A stretch of 64,000 nt of DNA from Vallitalea okinawensis (GTDB taxonomy: Bacteria > Bacillota > Clostridia > Lachnospirales > PQDH01): the NCBI RefSeq assembly GCF_002964605.1, contig NZ_PQDH01000012.1:33836-97835 (forward strand), read 5' to 3'. Shown one piece after another: positions 16,928-25,640 of this stretch; within the stretch, counting starts at the first letter, position 1, and the number at the start of each line of letters is the position of its first letter. The notes below the pieces were generated by a model that made no database searches, was not told the origin of the DNA, and worked only from the letters and a program-made list of their open reading frames with translations. The translations under genes were made by a program, and so were the position numbers.

Positions 16928-18937
16928 ATGAAAATTATTAATAGAATAAATGGAATATTAATCTTTAACATTACGTTGTTACTTATACTTTTAGATTTTT
17001 TTGCATTTGATCAAGTAATTGAACTAAAACGGATTTTATGGCATTTGATAATTGTTACTATTGTGGTGTTTGCCATTGCAATTGTTAATATGTATATTTT
17101 ATATCCTATTATCAATAAACATAAAAAACTCTGGTATAACCAAATCGTGAGGATGTTAGTTTATTCGGTAACCAATACATTGACATATATCATGGTCATG
17201 CTGATATTGTCATTAACATCGTTCTTACATATGGATTTAGGGGCATATTTATTTGGAGCAGGTATTTGTACTGCGGCTACTATATTCAAGGATATAAGAG
17301 AGGATATGAAACTTAATCAGGGGATTAGAAAAAAACAGAATCCTGGACAGTGGTATAGGGGGAAAGAGATTATGAAATTAAAAATATTGTCAAGTATTTT
17401 AGTCATTGCATTAATATTATCTGTAACTGTTTCACTGTACTTGTTTGCAACAACACAAACCAGTACCTTGAGTTTAGAAATGGAGCAAGTTGTGCTAGAA
17501 GGTAGTGACAATCTTTATTATGCAGAGAATACGCAATCCATTATATATGATGGCAATTTTATTACATCTTGGAGGAATAATGGCGAATTGTATTATCAAA
17601 GAATGGATGTTAATACAGCAGAAGAGACAGAGCCTATCAAAATCAGTGGAGATGTCACGAAGCCTAAAAAAGTACAATTTAGGATAGAGGGTGATCATCT
17701 CAACATGTTTGTATTACATGATGTCGATGTAGATCAATATATATTAGATATTGAGACTGGCGAAACTGATTTTATTCAAGACGTTGCTGGGAGCATACAG
17801 GATTTCGCAGTCTTAGAAGAAGGTTTAGTATTTTTAAAAGAAAATGATCAGCTGGAGATCTGGAATAATGATGGTCAGCAATTATTCATAGAAGAATCTG
17901 GTGTAGAGCATTTTGAAGTGTATGATAATGATGGGCAATCAAGTGTTGCTTTTAAAGGAGTGAAGGATGGGGTGCATTATATTCGTCTTGTAGAGATGAA
18001 AGACGAGGGTGTTAGAGTACTCCATGAAACAGAAGATTTTACGATGGCTGAGCAAGATTTGAAAGCCACATATATTAAAGGTGAGCAAGTTGCATTCCTT
18101 CTTAAGAAAGATAACCGTAATAAAAATACCAGCTTTTTAACTTTCTATATTAGCAATGATTATGGTAAAACATTTACTGATTATTTTGTAGCTAGAAACT
18201 ACGTTAGCGGCAATTATATCTTTGAAAGTGTTGAGGGGACAGAATACAGCTTTTATGAAGTACTTAGTGGTAATATTTACTTCTCTATATATAATGAAGA
18301 TAAAATGCTTGATGCAAAACAATATACTAATTCAACTGGTTACCCAAGGAATTTCAGTATTATCAAAGATAATGAAGATATTTATACACAGTGGGCGGAA
18401 AGAGGAACTGAATCAAAGACTTTGTACTACGCTTCTTCTAATGAGAAGGTTGTTGAGAATTCATTAATGCTAGATGATGAACAATACACATATATAGCTA
18501 TTAATACAGTCATCGTTATATTGACATCTATAATACCCAGTTTTATACTACTGTGCTTTATAGCGCTTAGCTTATTACCCGTTGTTGTCATTTTAAAGCT
18601 TGTGTTAAGAGATAATTTCACTGAACATGCTAGTAAGGTATCCTTTTTTATAGGGGGCATATATGTAGGGTTGATAGGTGTATATCTATCATATTACCTT
18701 GAAAGGTTTTATGATATGAATATCTTGTCAAGTCATATAAATACAGGTGTATTTATTGGTATTAATGTTCTATTGATGTGTATTTCATATTATTTAGCTA
18801 GCTTGCGTGAGGAAGGTATTAAGTTTCATAATCCTTTTGAGAAGCTTATGAGTTTTATTGGTTTTAGTATGGTTGGTATAATACTCTGGACCATGCCTTA
18901 TGTTATGATGGATTGGTTTGGATATAGCTTATTTTAG
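16928..18937 (+). CDS. Large membrane protein partnered with the LytTR regulator; possible two-gene fusion
   Basis: I do not recognise the full 669-residue protein. Residues 1-125 contain four membrane segments with the size and hydrophobicity of the DUF3021-type proteins that often follow LytTR regulators. Residues 149-175 look like a new signal anchor (MKLKILSSILVIALILSV), residues 180-515 are a hydrophilic, beta-rich extracytoplasmic region with repeated short D/N-rich strands resembling a beta-propeller, and four more membrane segments end the protein. At 17372 an in-frame ATG follows a GGGGG ribosome-binding-like run (17358-17362), so a second protein may start inside the gene. The AGGAGG-like site before 16928 supports the full-length start as well. 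Confidence 0.6.
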   Translation: MKIINRINGILIFNITLLLILLDFFAFDQVIELKRILWHLIIVTIVVFAIAIVNMYILYPIINKHKKLWYNQIVRMLVYSVTNTLTYIMVMLILSLTSFLHMDLGAYLFGAGICTAATIFKDIREDMKLNQGIRKKQNPGQWYRGKEIMKLKILSSILVIALILSVTVSLYLFATTQTSTLSLEMEQVVLEGSDNLYYAENTQSIIYDGNFITSWRNNGELYYQRMDVNTAEETEPIKISGDVTKPKKVQFRIEGDHLNMFVLHDVDVDQYILDIETGETDFIQDVAGSIQDFAVLEEGLVFLKENDQLEIWNNDGQQLFIEESGVEHFEVYDNDGQSSVAFKGVKDGVHYIRLVEMKDEGVRVLHETEDFTMAEQDLKATYIKGEQVAFLLKKDNRNKNTSFLTFYISNDYGKTFTDYFVARNYVSGNYIFESVEGTEYSFYEVLSGNIYFSIYNEDKMLDAKQYTNSTGYPRNFSIIKDNEDIYTQWAERGTESKTLYYASSNEKVVENSLMLDDEQYTYIAINTVIVILTSIIPSFILLCFIALSLLPVVVILKLVLRDNFTEHASKVSFFIGGIYVGLIGVYLSYYLERFYDMNILSSHINTGVFIGINVLLMCISYYLASLREEGIKFHNPFEKLMSFIGFSMVGIILWTMPYVMMDWFGYSLF

Positions 18938-18981
18938 TTATTGATAATCTAATAATAATCGAATACAATATATATATGAGC

Positions 18982-19006
18982 ACACTCCTCCAAAATGGGG
19001 GAGTGT
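18982..19006 (+). terminator. Hairpin after the LytTR operon
   Basis: ACACTCCTCCA (18982-18992) pairs with TGGGGGAGTGT (18996-19006) with one G-T pair and a 3-base loop. No T-run follows, so the call as terminator is tentative. Confidence 0.5.
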
Positions 19007-19061
19007 ATCGCGTTATAAGTTAAGGTTTATTATATCTTTAGTTTTCTTAAAGGAGTCACTC

Positions 19062-19442
19062 ATGAAAGTATTGGATTTTGTCATCATAGGTTTATCATTA
19101 GTAATTGCATTTGGGCTCATATTTTATAATGTTAATATAAGTAAGGACGCTGGAAATCTTCAGGTTGTCGTTTATATTGATAATGAAGAATTTGATCGCT
19201 TTCCATTAAATGAAGATGGAATAATTCAAATAGATGAAGATGAAGACCATGATCATGGTTATAATGTGGTGCAAGTTAAAGATGGAAAAGTTAGTATGAT
19301 TGAAGCGGATTGCAAAGATTTAGTCTGTGTACGTACATTCCCTATCAGTCAACCTGGACAGGTTATTGTCTGCTTACCCCATCAGGTTGTTGTTGAGATA
19401 GAAGGGGAAGGGGTTAGTGAAATCGATGCAATATCAAATTAG
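19062..19442 (+). CDS. NusG domain II-containing exported protein
   Basis: The 126-residue protein has one N-terminal membrane segment (residues 5-22) and a small beta-barrel of the NusG domain II type, including the conserved pair of cysteines in EADCKDLVCVRT and the end motif ICLPH-like VIVCLPHQVVVEI. It is predicted to be anchored with the barrel outside. In clostridia this family is usually beside a Gx transporter and FMN-transfer or Rnf-type redox genes; here only the Gx transporter gene follows, overlapping by 17-26 bases. An acidic, His-containing insert (DEDEDHDHG) is seen near residue 60. Confidence 0.82.
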   Translation: MKVLDFVIIGLSLVIAFGLIFYNVNISKDAGNLQVVVYIDNEEFDRFPLNEDGIIQIDEDEDHDHGYNVVQVKDGKVSMIEADCKDLVCVRTFPISQPGQVIVCLPHQVVVEIEGEGVSEIDAISN

Positions 19443-19971
19443 CAAGACATATAATTGGAGCTCCACTAAAAAAATGGTAATGATTGCATTAATGGTAGCT
19501 GCAGCTATTATCTTGAGTTATTTTGAGAGATTAATACCTCTTCAGTTGGTGATACCGGTGCCAGGAGTAAAGCTTGGACTAGCCAATGTGGTTATCCTAA
19601 CATCTATCTATTTGTTTAGCTATAGAGAAGTTTTTTTTATTGTCTTATTAAAAGCCGGTTTAGTAGGAGTGTTATTTGGCTCACCAATAACTTTTCTTTA
19701 TAGTTTAGCAGGTAGCATCCTTAGTTTTTTGGTTATGTATATTCTAGTAGTTATCTGTAAGGAATATATTTCGTCCATTGGTATCAGTGTCAGTGGTGCA
19801 ATCTTTCATAATATAGGTCAGATTACCATGGCATCCATACTCATTGAAACTAGAAATATTTTTATGTACCTACCTTATCTGATGCTTGTTGGTATCATAA
19901 CGGGGATAGGCGTTGGATTTGTAGTAAAGTATATAATTAAATATTTAAGAATGATTATTCCTAAGTTGTAA
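19417..19971 (+). CDS. Gx transporter family membrane protein
   Basis: The 184-residue protein has about five membrane segments and the family features PVPGVKLGLANVVIL and a Gly-rich final helix. The family was once annotated as heptaprenyl diphosphate synthase component I but is now treated as an S-component-like transporter of unknown substrate. GTG at 19417 and ATG at 19426 are both possible; AAGGGGAAGG at 19402-19411 is better spaced for the GTG. The gene overlaps the NusG-II gene, so the two are translationally coupled. A hairpin at 19976-20004 ends the unit. Confidence 0.82.
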   Translation: MKSMQYQISKTYNWSSTKKMVMIALMVAAAIILSYFERLIPLQLVIPVPGVKLGLANVVILTSIYLFSYREVFFIVLLKAGLVGVLFGSPITFLYSLAGSILSFLVMYILVVICKEYISSIGISVSGAIFHNIGQITMASILIETRNIFMYLPYLMLVGIITGIGVGFVVKYIIKYLRMIIPKL

Positions 19972-19975
19972 AGAC

Positions 19976-20004
19976 AAAGAGGCGGTATTGATTATCGTCT
20001 CTTT
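19976..20004 (+). terminator. Terminator after the Gx transporter gene
   Basis: AAAGAGGCG (19976-19984) pairs with CGTCTCTTT (19996-20004) with one G-T pair; the downstream bases are T-rich (TGTTATTT). Confidence 0.65.
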
Positions 20005-20546
20005 TGTTATTTCTAAAAAATTATTTTGGTGTGATTAAGGGGCAACAATCAGGATAATTTCTCTTATTAGGGTTTTCTGACTCTGTTAGAGGATAAAATT
20101 TATGGTAATAAATTTGCGTATAAATGACAGATTTTCTCTTGTTATTAAGGTGACTGCTTACCATATGCATACTATAAAAATGAGTTAATATGGATTATTT
20201 AATAAAAAATGGAATAATGAATTATTAAGAGTAATTTAGGGATAAGGGAAAAATATTAAGGTGTCTGATAATGGTAAATGAAATTTATAAGTTATCATTC
20301 GTCATTTTACTAAAAATTAAATTTAGTGACATCGATAATTAATAATGAATAACTATAAAGTTGATAACATGAATTTTAACTGAGAAATAGGGGTTTTCAA
20401 GAAAAAAGACAGCAAAAAAGCAAAAATATTAAAATTCGACATGAAAAATTATGAAAAATTACTTTTGATTATTCATTCAGAGTTATAAAATTAAAGTTGT
20501 TTTAAGAGTTGAAAAACTAAAAAATTATCAATTTCATAAAATTAAA
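20005..20546. other. Long AT-rich non-coding region upstream of the first opp operon
   Basis: About 540 bases hold no credible gene on either strand. Small hairpins are present, for example ACTAAA/TTTAGT around 20310-20328. No known riboswitch or operator could be recognised; the length suggests regulatory use or remains of an older sequence. Confidence 0.4.
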
Positions 20547-20575
20547 TTGCAAATGTGAGAAAATGTTGATATAAT
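20547..20575 (+). promoter_or_regulatory. Candidate promoter of the first opp operon
   Basis: TTGCAA (20547-20552) and TATAAT (20570-20575) are 17 bases apart, 51 bases before the oppA start. Confidence 0.65.
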
Positions 20576-20626
20576 ATTATCGTCCAATTAATTTGAATGC
20601 ATAGAAAATAAAAGGGAGGATTAGAA

Positions 20627-22357
20627 ATGAAAAAAAGATTATTAGCGCTTCTTCTTGCTATGGTGTTAGTACTTAGTTTCGCTTTTGTTGGCTGTTCTTC
20701 AAATGAAGAACCAACAGATGCACCTGCTAAAGAAGAATCAACAGACAAACCTGCTGACAAACCAGCAGAAGAGAAAAAGGACCTTGTGGTAGGAGATCCT
20801 TTTGTAGTAATGGATAACGTAAATGCTCGTAAAGCTGTTGCTATGTCATTTGACAAAAGCTTTATTACTGATGAATTATTAGCAAATGGTTCTCAACCAA
20901 TTGACTTTTTCGTTCCAGACGGAATCAGTAGTGATTCTGAAGGAAATGGTTTCAGAAGTAAATACCCAGAGGGTTTCAATCATTACAATCCAGAAGAAGC
21001 AGTTAAACTTTGGGAAACTGCTAAAGAAGAAGTAGGTTTTGATGTAGTTGAGATTGAGTTCTTAACATACGATACTGAAAATTCAAGAAAAATCGGTGAA
21101 TACATTAAAGAGCAAATTGAAAAAACTCTTGATGGTTTAACTTTAGTAGTTAACATGCAACCATTCGAGAATAAATTAGTATTAGAAGATGAAGGTAAAT
21201 TCCAACTTTCATGGGCTGGTTGGGGTCCTGACTATCCAGACCCAATGACATTCATGGATATGTGGGTTACTGGTGGCGGACATAACTCTGCTAAATATGA
21301 AAATGCTGAGTATGATGCAATTATTACTTCTGCAAAATCAGGTGACTTAGTAACTGATATCGATGCAAGATGGGATGCTTTACAAGAACTTGAAAACACA
21401 TTACTTGGTGAAGATCAAGTTTTAGTTCCTTTATACCAAAGAACAACAATGCGTTTATACCAGTCATATGTTGATGGTATTGTTCGTCATAACTTTGGTG
21501 GTGACTTTACTTATAGAGAAGCAACTAGTAATGAAATTAATGGTGAAACAGTATTACGTCTAGCAGAAACTTCTGACATTCCAAGCATGGATTCTAGTAA
21601 GGCTACAGACTCTAGATCATTTGAAATTTTAGCTAATGTACTTGAAGGTTTATATAGCTTAGGTGAAAATGATGTGCCTTATCCATCAGGAGCTGTTTCT
21701 CATGAAGTATCTGAAGATGGTTTAACTTATACATTTAAATTAAATGAAAAATCTGTATGGTCAAATGGTACACCTGTAATAGCTGATGACTATGTTTATT
21801 CATGGAGAAGAGCTGCTGACCCAGCAACAGGTGCACAGTATAACTTTATGTTAACTACTGCAGGTGTTGCTAATGCTGAAGCAGTTATCACTGGTGAAGC
21901 TCCAACAGAAGAATTAGGTATTACAGCTATTGATGATTATACTTTAGAAGTAAAATTAGACTACCCTGTACCATACTTTATTAAACTTATGACATTCTCT
22001 ACTTTTGCACCAATTAATCAAGAGTTCTGTGAAGCCCAAGGTGATGCTTTTGGTACATCTACTGATACAGTACTTTACAATGGACCATATGTATTAGATG
22101 CATGGGAAGTTGGTTATTCACATGAAATAGCTAAAAACCCTACTTACTATGGTGCTGATACAGTGAAATTAGACCGTGTTACTTTTAGAGTTGTTAAAGA
22201 CGCAGCTTCTGCAATCGCGTTATATGAAGATGGTGAAATCGATCGTGTTGGTTTAACAGCTGAATATGTTGAGCAATACATTGATGATCCAAACCTAGTA
22301 TTAGAGCCAGAATTAGTAACTTTCTATTTAGTATTTAATATTAATAACCACGAATAA
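20627..22357 (+). CDS. Oligopeptide-binding lipoprotein (OppA-like), apparently circularly permuted
   Basis: The 576-residue protein has a lipoprotein signal ending FVGC (Cys23), an acidic linker, then the SBP_bac_5 fold in an unusual order. Residues 56-298 correspond to the C-terminal half of ordinary OppA: NARKAVAMSFDKS, GWGPDYPDPMTF, VPLYQRTTMRL and the end strand FTYREA. Residues 306-576 correspond to the normal mature N-terminal half: ETVLRLAETSDIPSMDSS, VSEDGLTYTFKL, SNGTPVIADDYVYSWRR, LYNGPYVLDAW, ending VTFYLVFNINN, which in normal proteins runs straight into the NARKA segment. The two halves add up to a full-length protein. It should bind peptides outside the membrane for the OppBCDF encoded next. 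GGGAGG precedes the ATG. A hairpin follows at 22385. Confidence 0.85.
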   Translation: MKKRLLALLLAMVLVLSFAFVGCSSNEEPTDAPAKEESTDKPADKPAEEKKDLVVGDPFVVMDNVNARKAVAMSFDKSFITDELLANGSQPIDFFVPDGISSDSEGNGFRSKYPEGFNHYNPEEAVKLWETAKEEVGFDVVEIEFLTYDTENSRKIGEYIKEQIEKTLDGLTLVVNMQPFENKLVLEDEGKFQLSWAGWGPDYPDPMTFMDMWVTGGGHNSAKYENAEYDAIITSAKSGDLVTDIDARWDALQELENTLLGEDQVLVPLYQRTTMRLYQSYVDGIVRHNFGGDFTYREATSNEINGETVLRLAETSDIPSMDSSKATDSRSFEILANVLEGLYSLGENDVPYPSGAVSHEVSEDGLTYTFKLNEKSVWSNGTPVIADDYVYSWRRAADPATGAQYNFMLTTAGVANAEAVITGEAPTEELGITAIDDYTLEVKLDYPVPYFIKLMTFSTFAPINQEFCEAQGDAFGTSTDTVLYNGPYVLDAWEVGYSHEIAKNPTYYGADTVKLDRVTFRVVKDAASAIALYEDGEIDRVGLTAEYVEQYIDDPNLVLEPELVTFYLVFNINNHE

Positions 22358-22384
22358 GAGTAGAAGGTAGAATGGAAGAATATT

Positions 22385-22406
22385 AGCACCCTGCTTGCAG
22401 GGTGCT
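22385..22406 (+). terminator. Stem-loop between oppA and oppB (first operon)
   Basis: AGCACCCTGC (22385-22394) pairs perfectly with GCAGGGTGCT (22397-22406). There is no T-run. Such a hairpin can partly stop transcription or protect the 3' end so that more binding protein than transporter is made. Confidence 0.65.
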
Positions 22407-22512
22407 ATACTTAATAATATATGAAAAAGGTAAATTTTGAAAGGTTCCGTTTAACGGTTGATATATATACTGTAACATATTTGATTCTTAATAATATCGA
22501 GGTGAAAACTTT

Positions 22513-23442
22513 ATGATTAGATATACATTACAACGGCTAGCGTATGGTTTTATAACATTGTTTTTAGTCGTTTCTTTAACTTTTTTACTTCTTCAATTTA
22601 TGCCAGGTTCACCTTTTAATGAGGAAAAATTGACAGAAGAGCAAATTCTGATCATTAATGAAAAATATGGTTTGAATGACCCTATACCGGTTCAATACGT
22701 GAATTATATGAAGAAGGTGTTTGTAGGTGACTTAGGGTTATCATTCCATTATGATAGTCAAGAAGTTGCTAAGTTAATTAAGTCTCGTATTCGACATACT
22801 GTCAAGGTTGGAGTACAGGCGTTGCTATTAGGTACTTTTGTAGGTATTTTTCTAGGAGCTATAGCGGCTCTTAAGAAAGGTACTATTTGGGATAGTTTAA
22901 CGATTTTAATAGCTATTTTGGGGGTATCAATACCTGGTTTCGTAATAGGTACTTTGCTTCAATTTGGGATTGGTGTAGAGTTGAATCTATTACCGGTGTT
23001 CTATGAGGAAGGAGTAGTCAGTTCCACAGTCATGCCTACAATAGCGCTAGCCTTCTTTGTTATATCAACTTGTGCAAGATATATGCGAACCGAGTTAGTT
23101 GAGGTTTTAGGTACAGACTATATCTTACTTGCAAGAGCAAAAGGATTAACAAGAGCTCAAGTTGTTTATAAACATGCTATCCGTAATGCCTTGATTCCTG
23201 TTCTTACAATATTAGGTCCATTGACACTCGCCCTATTAACAGGTGGTACAGTTATTGAAAGAGTATTTGGTATACCAGGATTAGGTTTGATGATGGTTGA
23301 AAGTGTTAATACCAATGACTATTTTGTTACGCTTGGTGTATCCATGTTCTATAGTCTTTGTTTTATTACTATTATTATTATTGTTGATATTTTATATGGG
23401 GTTATTGATCCTAGAATTCGTCTTGCAGGAGGTGGCAAATAA
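22513..23442 (+). CDS. oppB: Oligopeptide ABC transporter permease OppB
   Basis: The 309-residue protein is an OppB-type permease with six membrane segments. It has the family N-terminus (LQFMPGSPF and NEKYGLNDPIPVQY) and the EAA coupling loop YILLARAKGLTRAQVVYKHAIRNALIP. It pairs with OppC to form the membrane channel of the peptide importer. GAGGTG lies ahead of the start. Its last base overlaps the oppC start. It is 155 bases downstream of oppA, separated by a hairpin. Confidence 0.94.
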   Translation: MIRYTLQRLAYGFITLFLVVSLTFLLLQFMPGSPFNEEKLTEEQILIINEKYGLNDPIPVQYVNYMKKVFVGDLGLSFHYDSQEVAKLIKSRIRHTVKVGVQALLLGTFVGIFLGAIAALKKGTIWDSLTILIAILGVSIPGFVIGTLLQFGIGVELNLLPVFYEEGVVSSTVMPTIALAFFVISTCARYMRTELVEVLGTDYILLARAKGLTRAQVVYKHAIRNALIPVLTILGPLTLALLTGGTVIERVFGIPGLGLMMVESVNTNDYFVTLGVSMFYSLCFITIIIIVDILYGVIDPRIRLAGGGK

Positions 23443-24584
23443 TGAGTACAGTTAAAATACCACAAATTCCACAAGAAAAATTCAAAAGAGTACAAGTGGA
23501 TGCTGGGCTTAAAGAAAAAATTGAGCAACCGAGCTTAACCTTTTGGCAGGATGTTAGAAGAAGACTTATTCATAATAAGCCTGCATTAGTTGCCTTTTTC
23601 TTCGTCGCTTTCTTAATAGCAATGGCAGTTTTTGGGCCTATGATGACGCCGTATTCCTTTAAAGAGCAAATTGAACCACTTAAGCAACATACCAAGTTGC
23701 CACCACGTGTACCAGGGTTAGAGAAATTAGGTATCTTTGATGGTACTATTGAAAAAGAATTAGGGGAAAAAGCTCTAGCACGTTTATCTGAAGAGTCCTA
23801 TGAAATAACATGGGAAGGCGAAGTTTACGATCGTAAATACGACCAAAATGTCTATAGATATCAAATTGTCTACTCTCCTTACATTGATAAAGGTGTAGAG
23901 GATGAGTATTACTGGTTTGGTACAGATGAATTAGGTCGTGATATTTGGACTAGAGTTTGGCGTGGAACAAGAGTATCTTTAGCTATCGGTTTAATCGCTG
24001 CGTGTATTGATCTACTTGTAGGGGTTACATATGGTGCAATCGCTGGGTACTTCGGAGGTAGAGTCGATAACTTGATGATGCGTTTTACAGAGATACTCAA
24101 CGGTATACCTTACCTTGTAATTGTTATTATGTTCATCTTGATTTTTGAAAATGCTGGCATAGTTCCTATTGCACTAGCATTGGCCATAACAGGGTGGATT
24201 GGTATGGCAAGAATTGTTCGTGCTCATTTCCTTAAGTATAAACAGATGGAATTTGTTTTAGCAGCAAAGACTCTTGGAACATCCAGTGGTAACATAATAT
24301 TTAAGCACATATTGCCTAATATTATCGGTCAAGTAGTGGTTATGGTAACCTTTACAATACCTGCTGCTATCTTTACAGAAGCATTTTTGGCCTTCATTGG
24401 TTTAGGTATCGCACCACCAGAAACCTCTTTAGGTATATTGATAAATGATGGTTATAAGTTTTTAATGACAAATGCATATATGATGTTTGTACCAGCTTCG
24501 ATATTATGTATCTTAATGCTTGCATTAAATATATTTGCTAATGGTCTAAGAGATGCCGTGGACCCAAGAATGCGTGAAGGTTGA
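23442..24584 (+). CDS. oppC: Oligopeptide ABC transporter permease OppC
   Basis: The 380-residue protein is the second permease. It has one N-terminal membrane segment (about residues 48-70), then an extracytoplasmic stretch of about 90 residues, then the usual five-segment permease core starting at WFGTDELGRDIW and including the coupling loop EFVLAAKTLGTSSGNIIFKH. The stretch before WFGTD is longer than in enterobacterial or Bacillus OppC; similar insertions are known in other Firmicutes, so I do not treat it as unusual. It starts one base within the oppB stop and precedes oppD by 12 bases. Confidence 0.93.
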   Translation: MSTVKIPQIPQEKFKRVQVDAGLKEKIEQPSLTFWQDVRRRLIHNKPALVAFFFVAFLIAMAVFGPMMTPYSFKEQIEPLKQHTKLPPRVPGLEKLGIFDGTIEKELGEKALARLSEESYEITWEGEVYDRKYDQNVYRYQIVYSPYIDKGVEDEYYWFGTDELGRDIWTRVWRGTRVSLAIGLIAACIDLLVGVTYGAIAGYFGGRVDNLMMRFTEILNGIPYLVIVIMFILIFENAGIVPIALALAITGWIGMARIVRAHFLKYKQMEFVLAAKTLGTSSGNIIFKHILPNIIGQVVVMVTFTIPAAIFTEAFLAFIGLGIAPPETSLGILINDGYKFLMTNAYMMFVPASILCILMLALNIFANGLRDAVDPRMREG

Positions 24585-24596
24585 TAAGGAGGTAGT

Positions 24597-25640
24597 ATGA
24601 TGGCAGGTAAAAAATTATTAGAAGTAAATGATTTACATGTCTCCTTTAAGGTCCATGGAGGTACAGTAAAAGCTGTACGTGGTGTTAGCTTTGAACTGCA
24701 TGAAGGTGAGACCTTAGCTATAGTTGGAGAGTCAGGTTCAGGAAAGTCTGTATGTACAAAAACCATTATGGGTATTATTGCGAAAAATGGTCGAATAGAT
24801 AAAGGTGAAATTCTTTTAGAAGATAGAGACATTGCTCAGATGAAAGAAAAGGAATTAGAGAAAATTCGTGGCAAGGAAATTGCTATGATATTCCAAGATC
24901 CTATGACATCACTTAATCCGACGATGAAAATTGGTAAGCAAATCATGGAACCAATGGTTAAGCATCGTGGTATGAGTAAGTCAGAGGCAAAAGCTGAAGC
25001 TATTAAGCTTATCGATTTAGTAGGTATTGATGAGCCAGAAAAACGTTTCCACCAATATCCTCATCAATTTTCAGGTGGAATGCGTCAGAGAATTGTAATC
25101 GCGATCGCTTTGTCTTGTCAGCCTAAAATTTTAATAGCTGACGAGCCAACAACAGCATTAGATGTTACAATCCAAGCACAAATACTTGATTTAATTAAAG
25201 ATTTACAAGAAAAAACAGGTGTTGCAGTTATCTTCATTACTCATGACTTAGGTGTTGTTGCTAACGTTTCTGATCGTGTATCCGTTATGTATGCGGGACA
25301 GATTGTTGAAGTAGGTACAGCTGATGAAGTATTCTACTTACCTAAACATCCATATACTTGGGGTTTGTTGGCTTCCATGCCGAGTTTGGATACAGATGAT
25401 GATGAACTTTATGCGATACCAGGTACACCACCAGATTTACTTAATCCGCCAGTAGGTGATGCCTTTGCTTTAAGAAGTGAGTTCGCATTAGCCATTGATA
25501 TGGAAGAAAAACCACCATATTTTGAGCTTAGTGAAACACATAAAGCAGCATCTTGGCTCTTACATCCAGATGCACCTAAGGTAGAGCCACCTTCAGCGAT
25601 TCAGAAACTAGCATTAAAATATAAAGGTGGTGTGAGGTAA
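24597..25640 (+). CDS. oppD: Oligopeptide ABC transporter ATPase OppD
   Basis: The 347-residue ATPase has Walker A GESGSGKSVC, the signature FSGGMRQRI, Walker B ILIADEPTTALD and the H-loop FITHDLG. The C-terminal part has the oligopeptide/dipeptide family extension (LYAIPGTPPDLLNPP). Most OppD proteins have several cysteines there that bind a 4Fe-4S cluster; in this region none is seen. ATG at 24597 or 24600 follows AAGGAGG. It forms a heterodimer with OppF, whose start shares one base with the oppD stop. Confidence 0.93.
   Translation: MMAGKKLLEVNDLHVSFKVHGGTVKAVRGVSFELHEGETLAIVGESGSGKSVCTKTIMGIIAKNGRIDKGEILLEDRDIAQMKEKELEKIRGKEIAMIFQDPMTSLNPTMKIGKQIMEPMVKHRGMSKSEAKAEAIKLIDLVGIDEPEKRFHQYPHQFSGGMRQRIVIAIALSCQPKILIADEPTTALDVTIQAQILDLIKDLQEKTGVAVIFITHDLGVVANVSDRVSVMYAGQIVEVGTADEVFYLPKHPYTWGLLASMPSLDTDDDELYAIPGTPPDLLNPPVGDAFALRSEFALAIDMEEKPPYFELSETHKAASWLLHPDAPKVEPPSAIQKLALKYKGGVR

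Noticed and set aside
23640..23920. Long outer loop in both OppC proteins as a special partner of the permuted OppA
   Set aside because: Similar insertions are common in OppC proteins of other Firmicutes that have, as far as I know, normal OppA, so it is not evidence for a special system.
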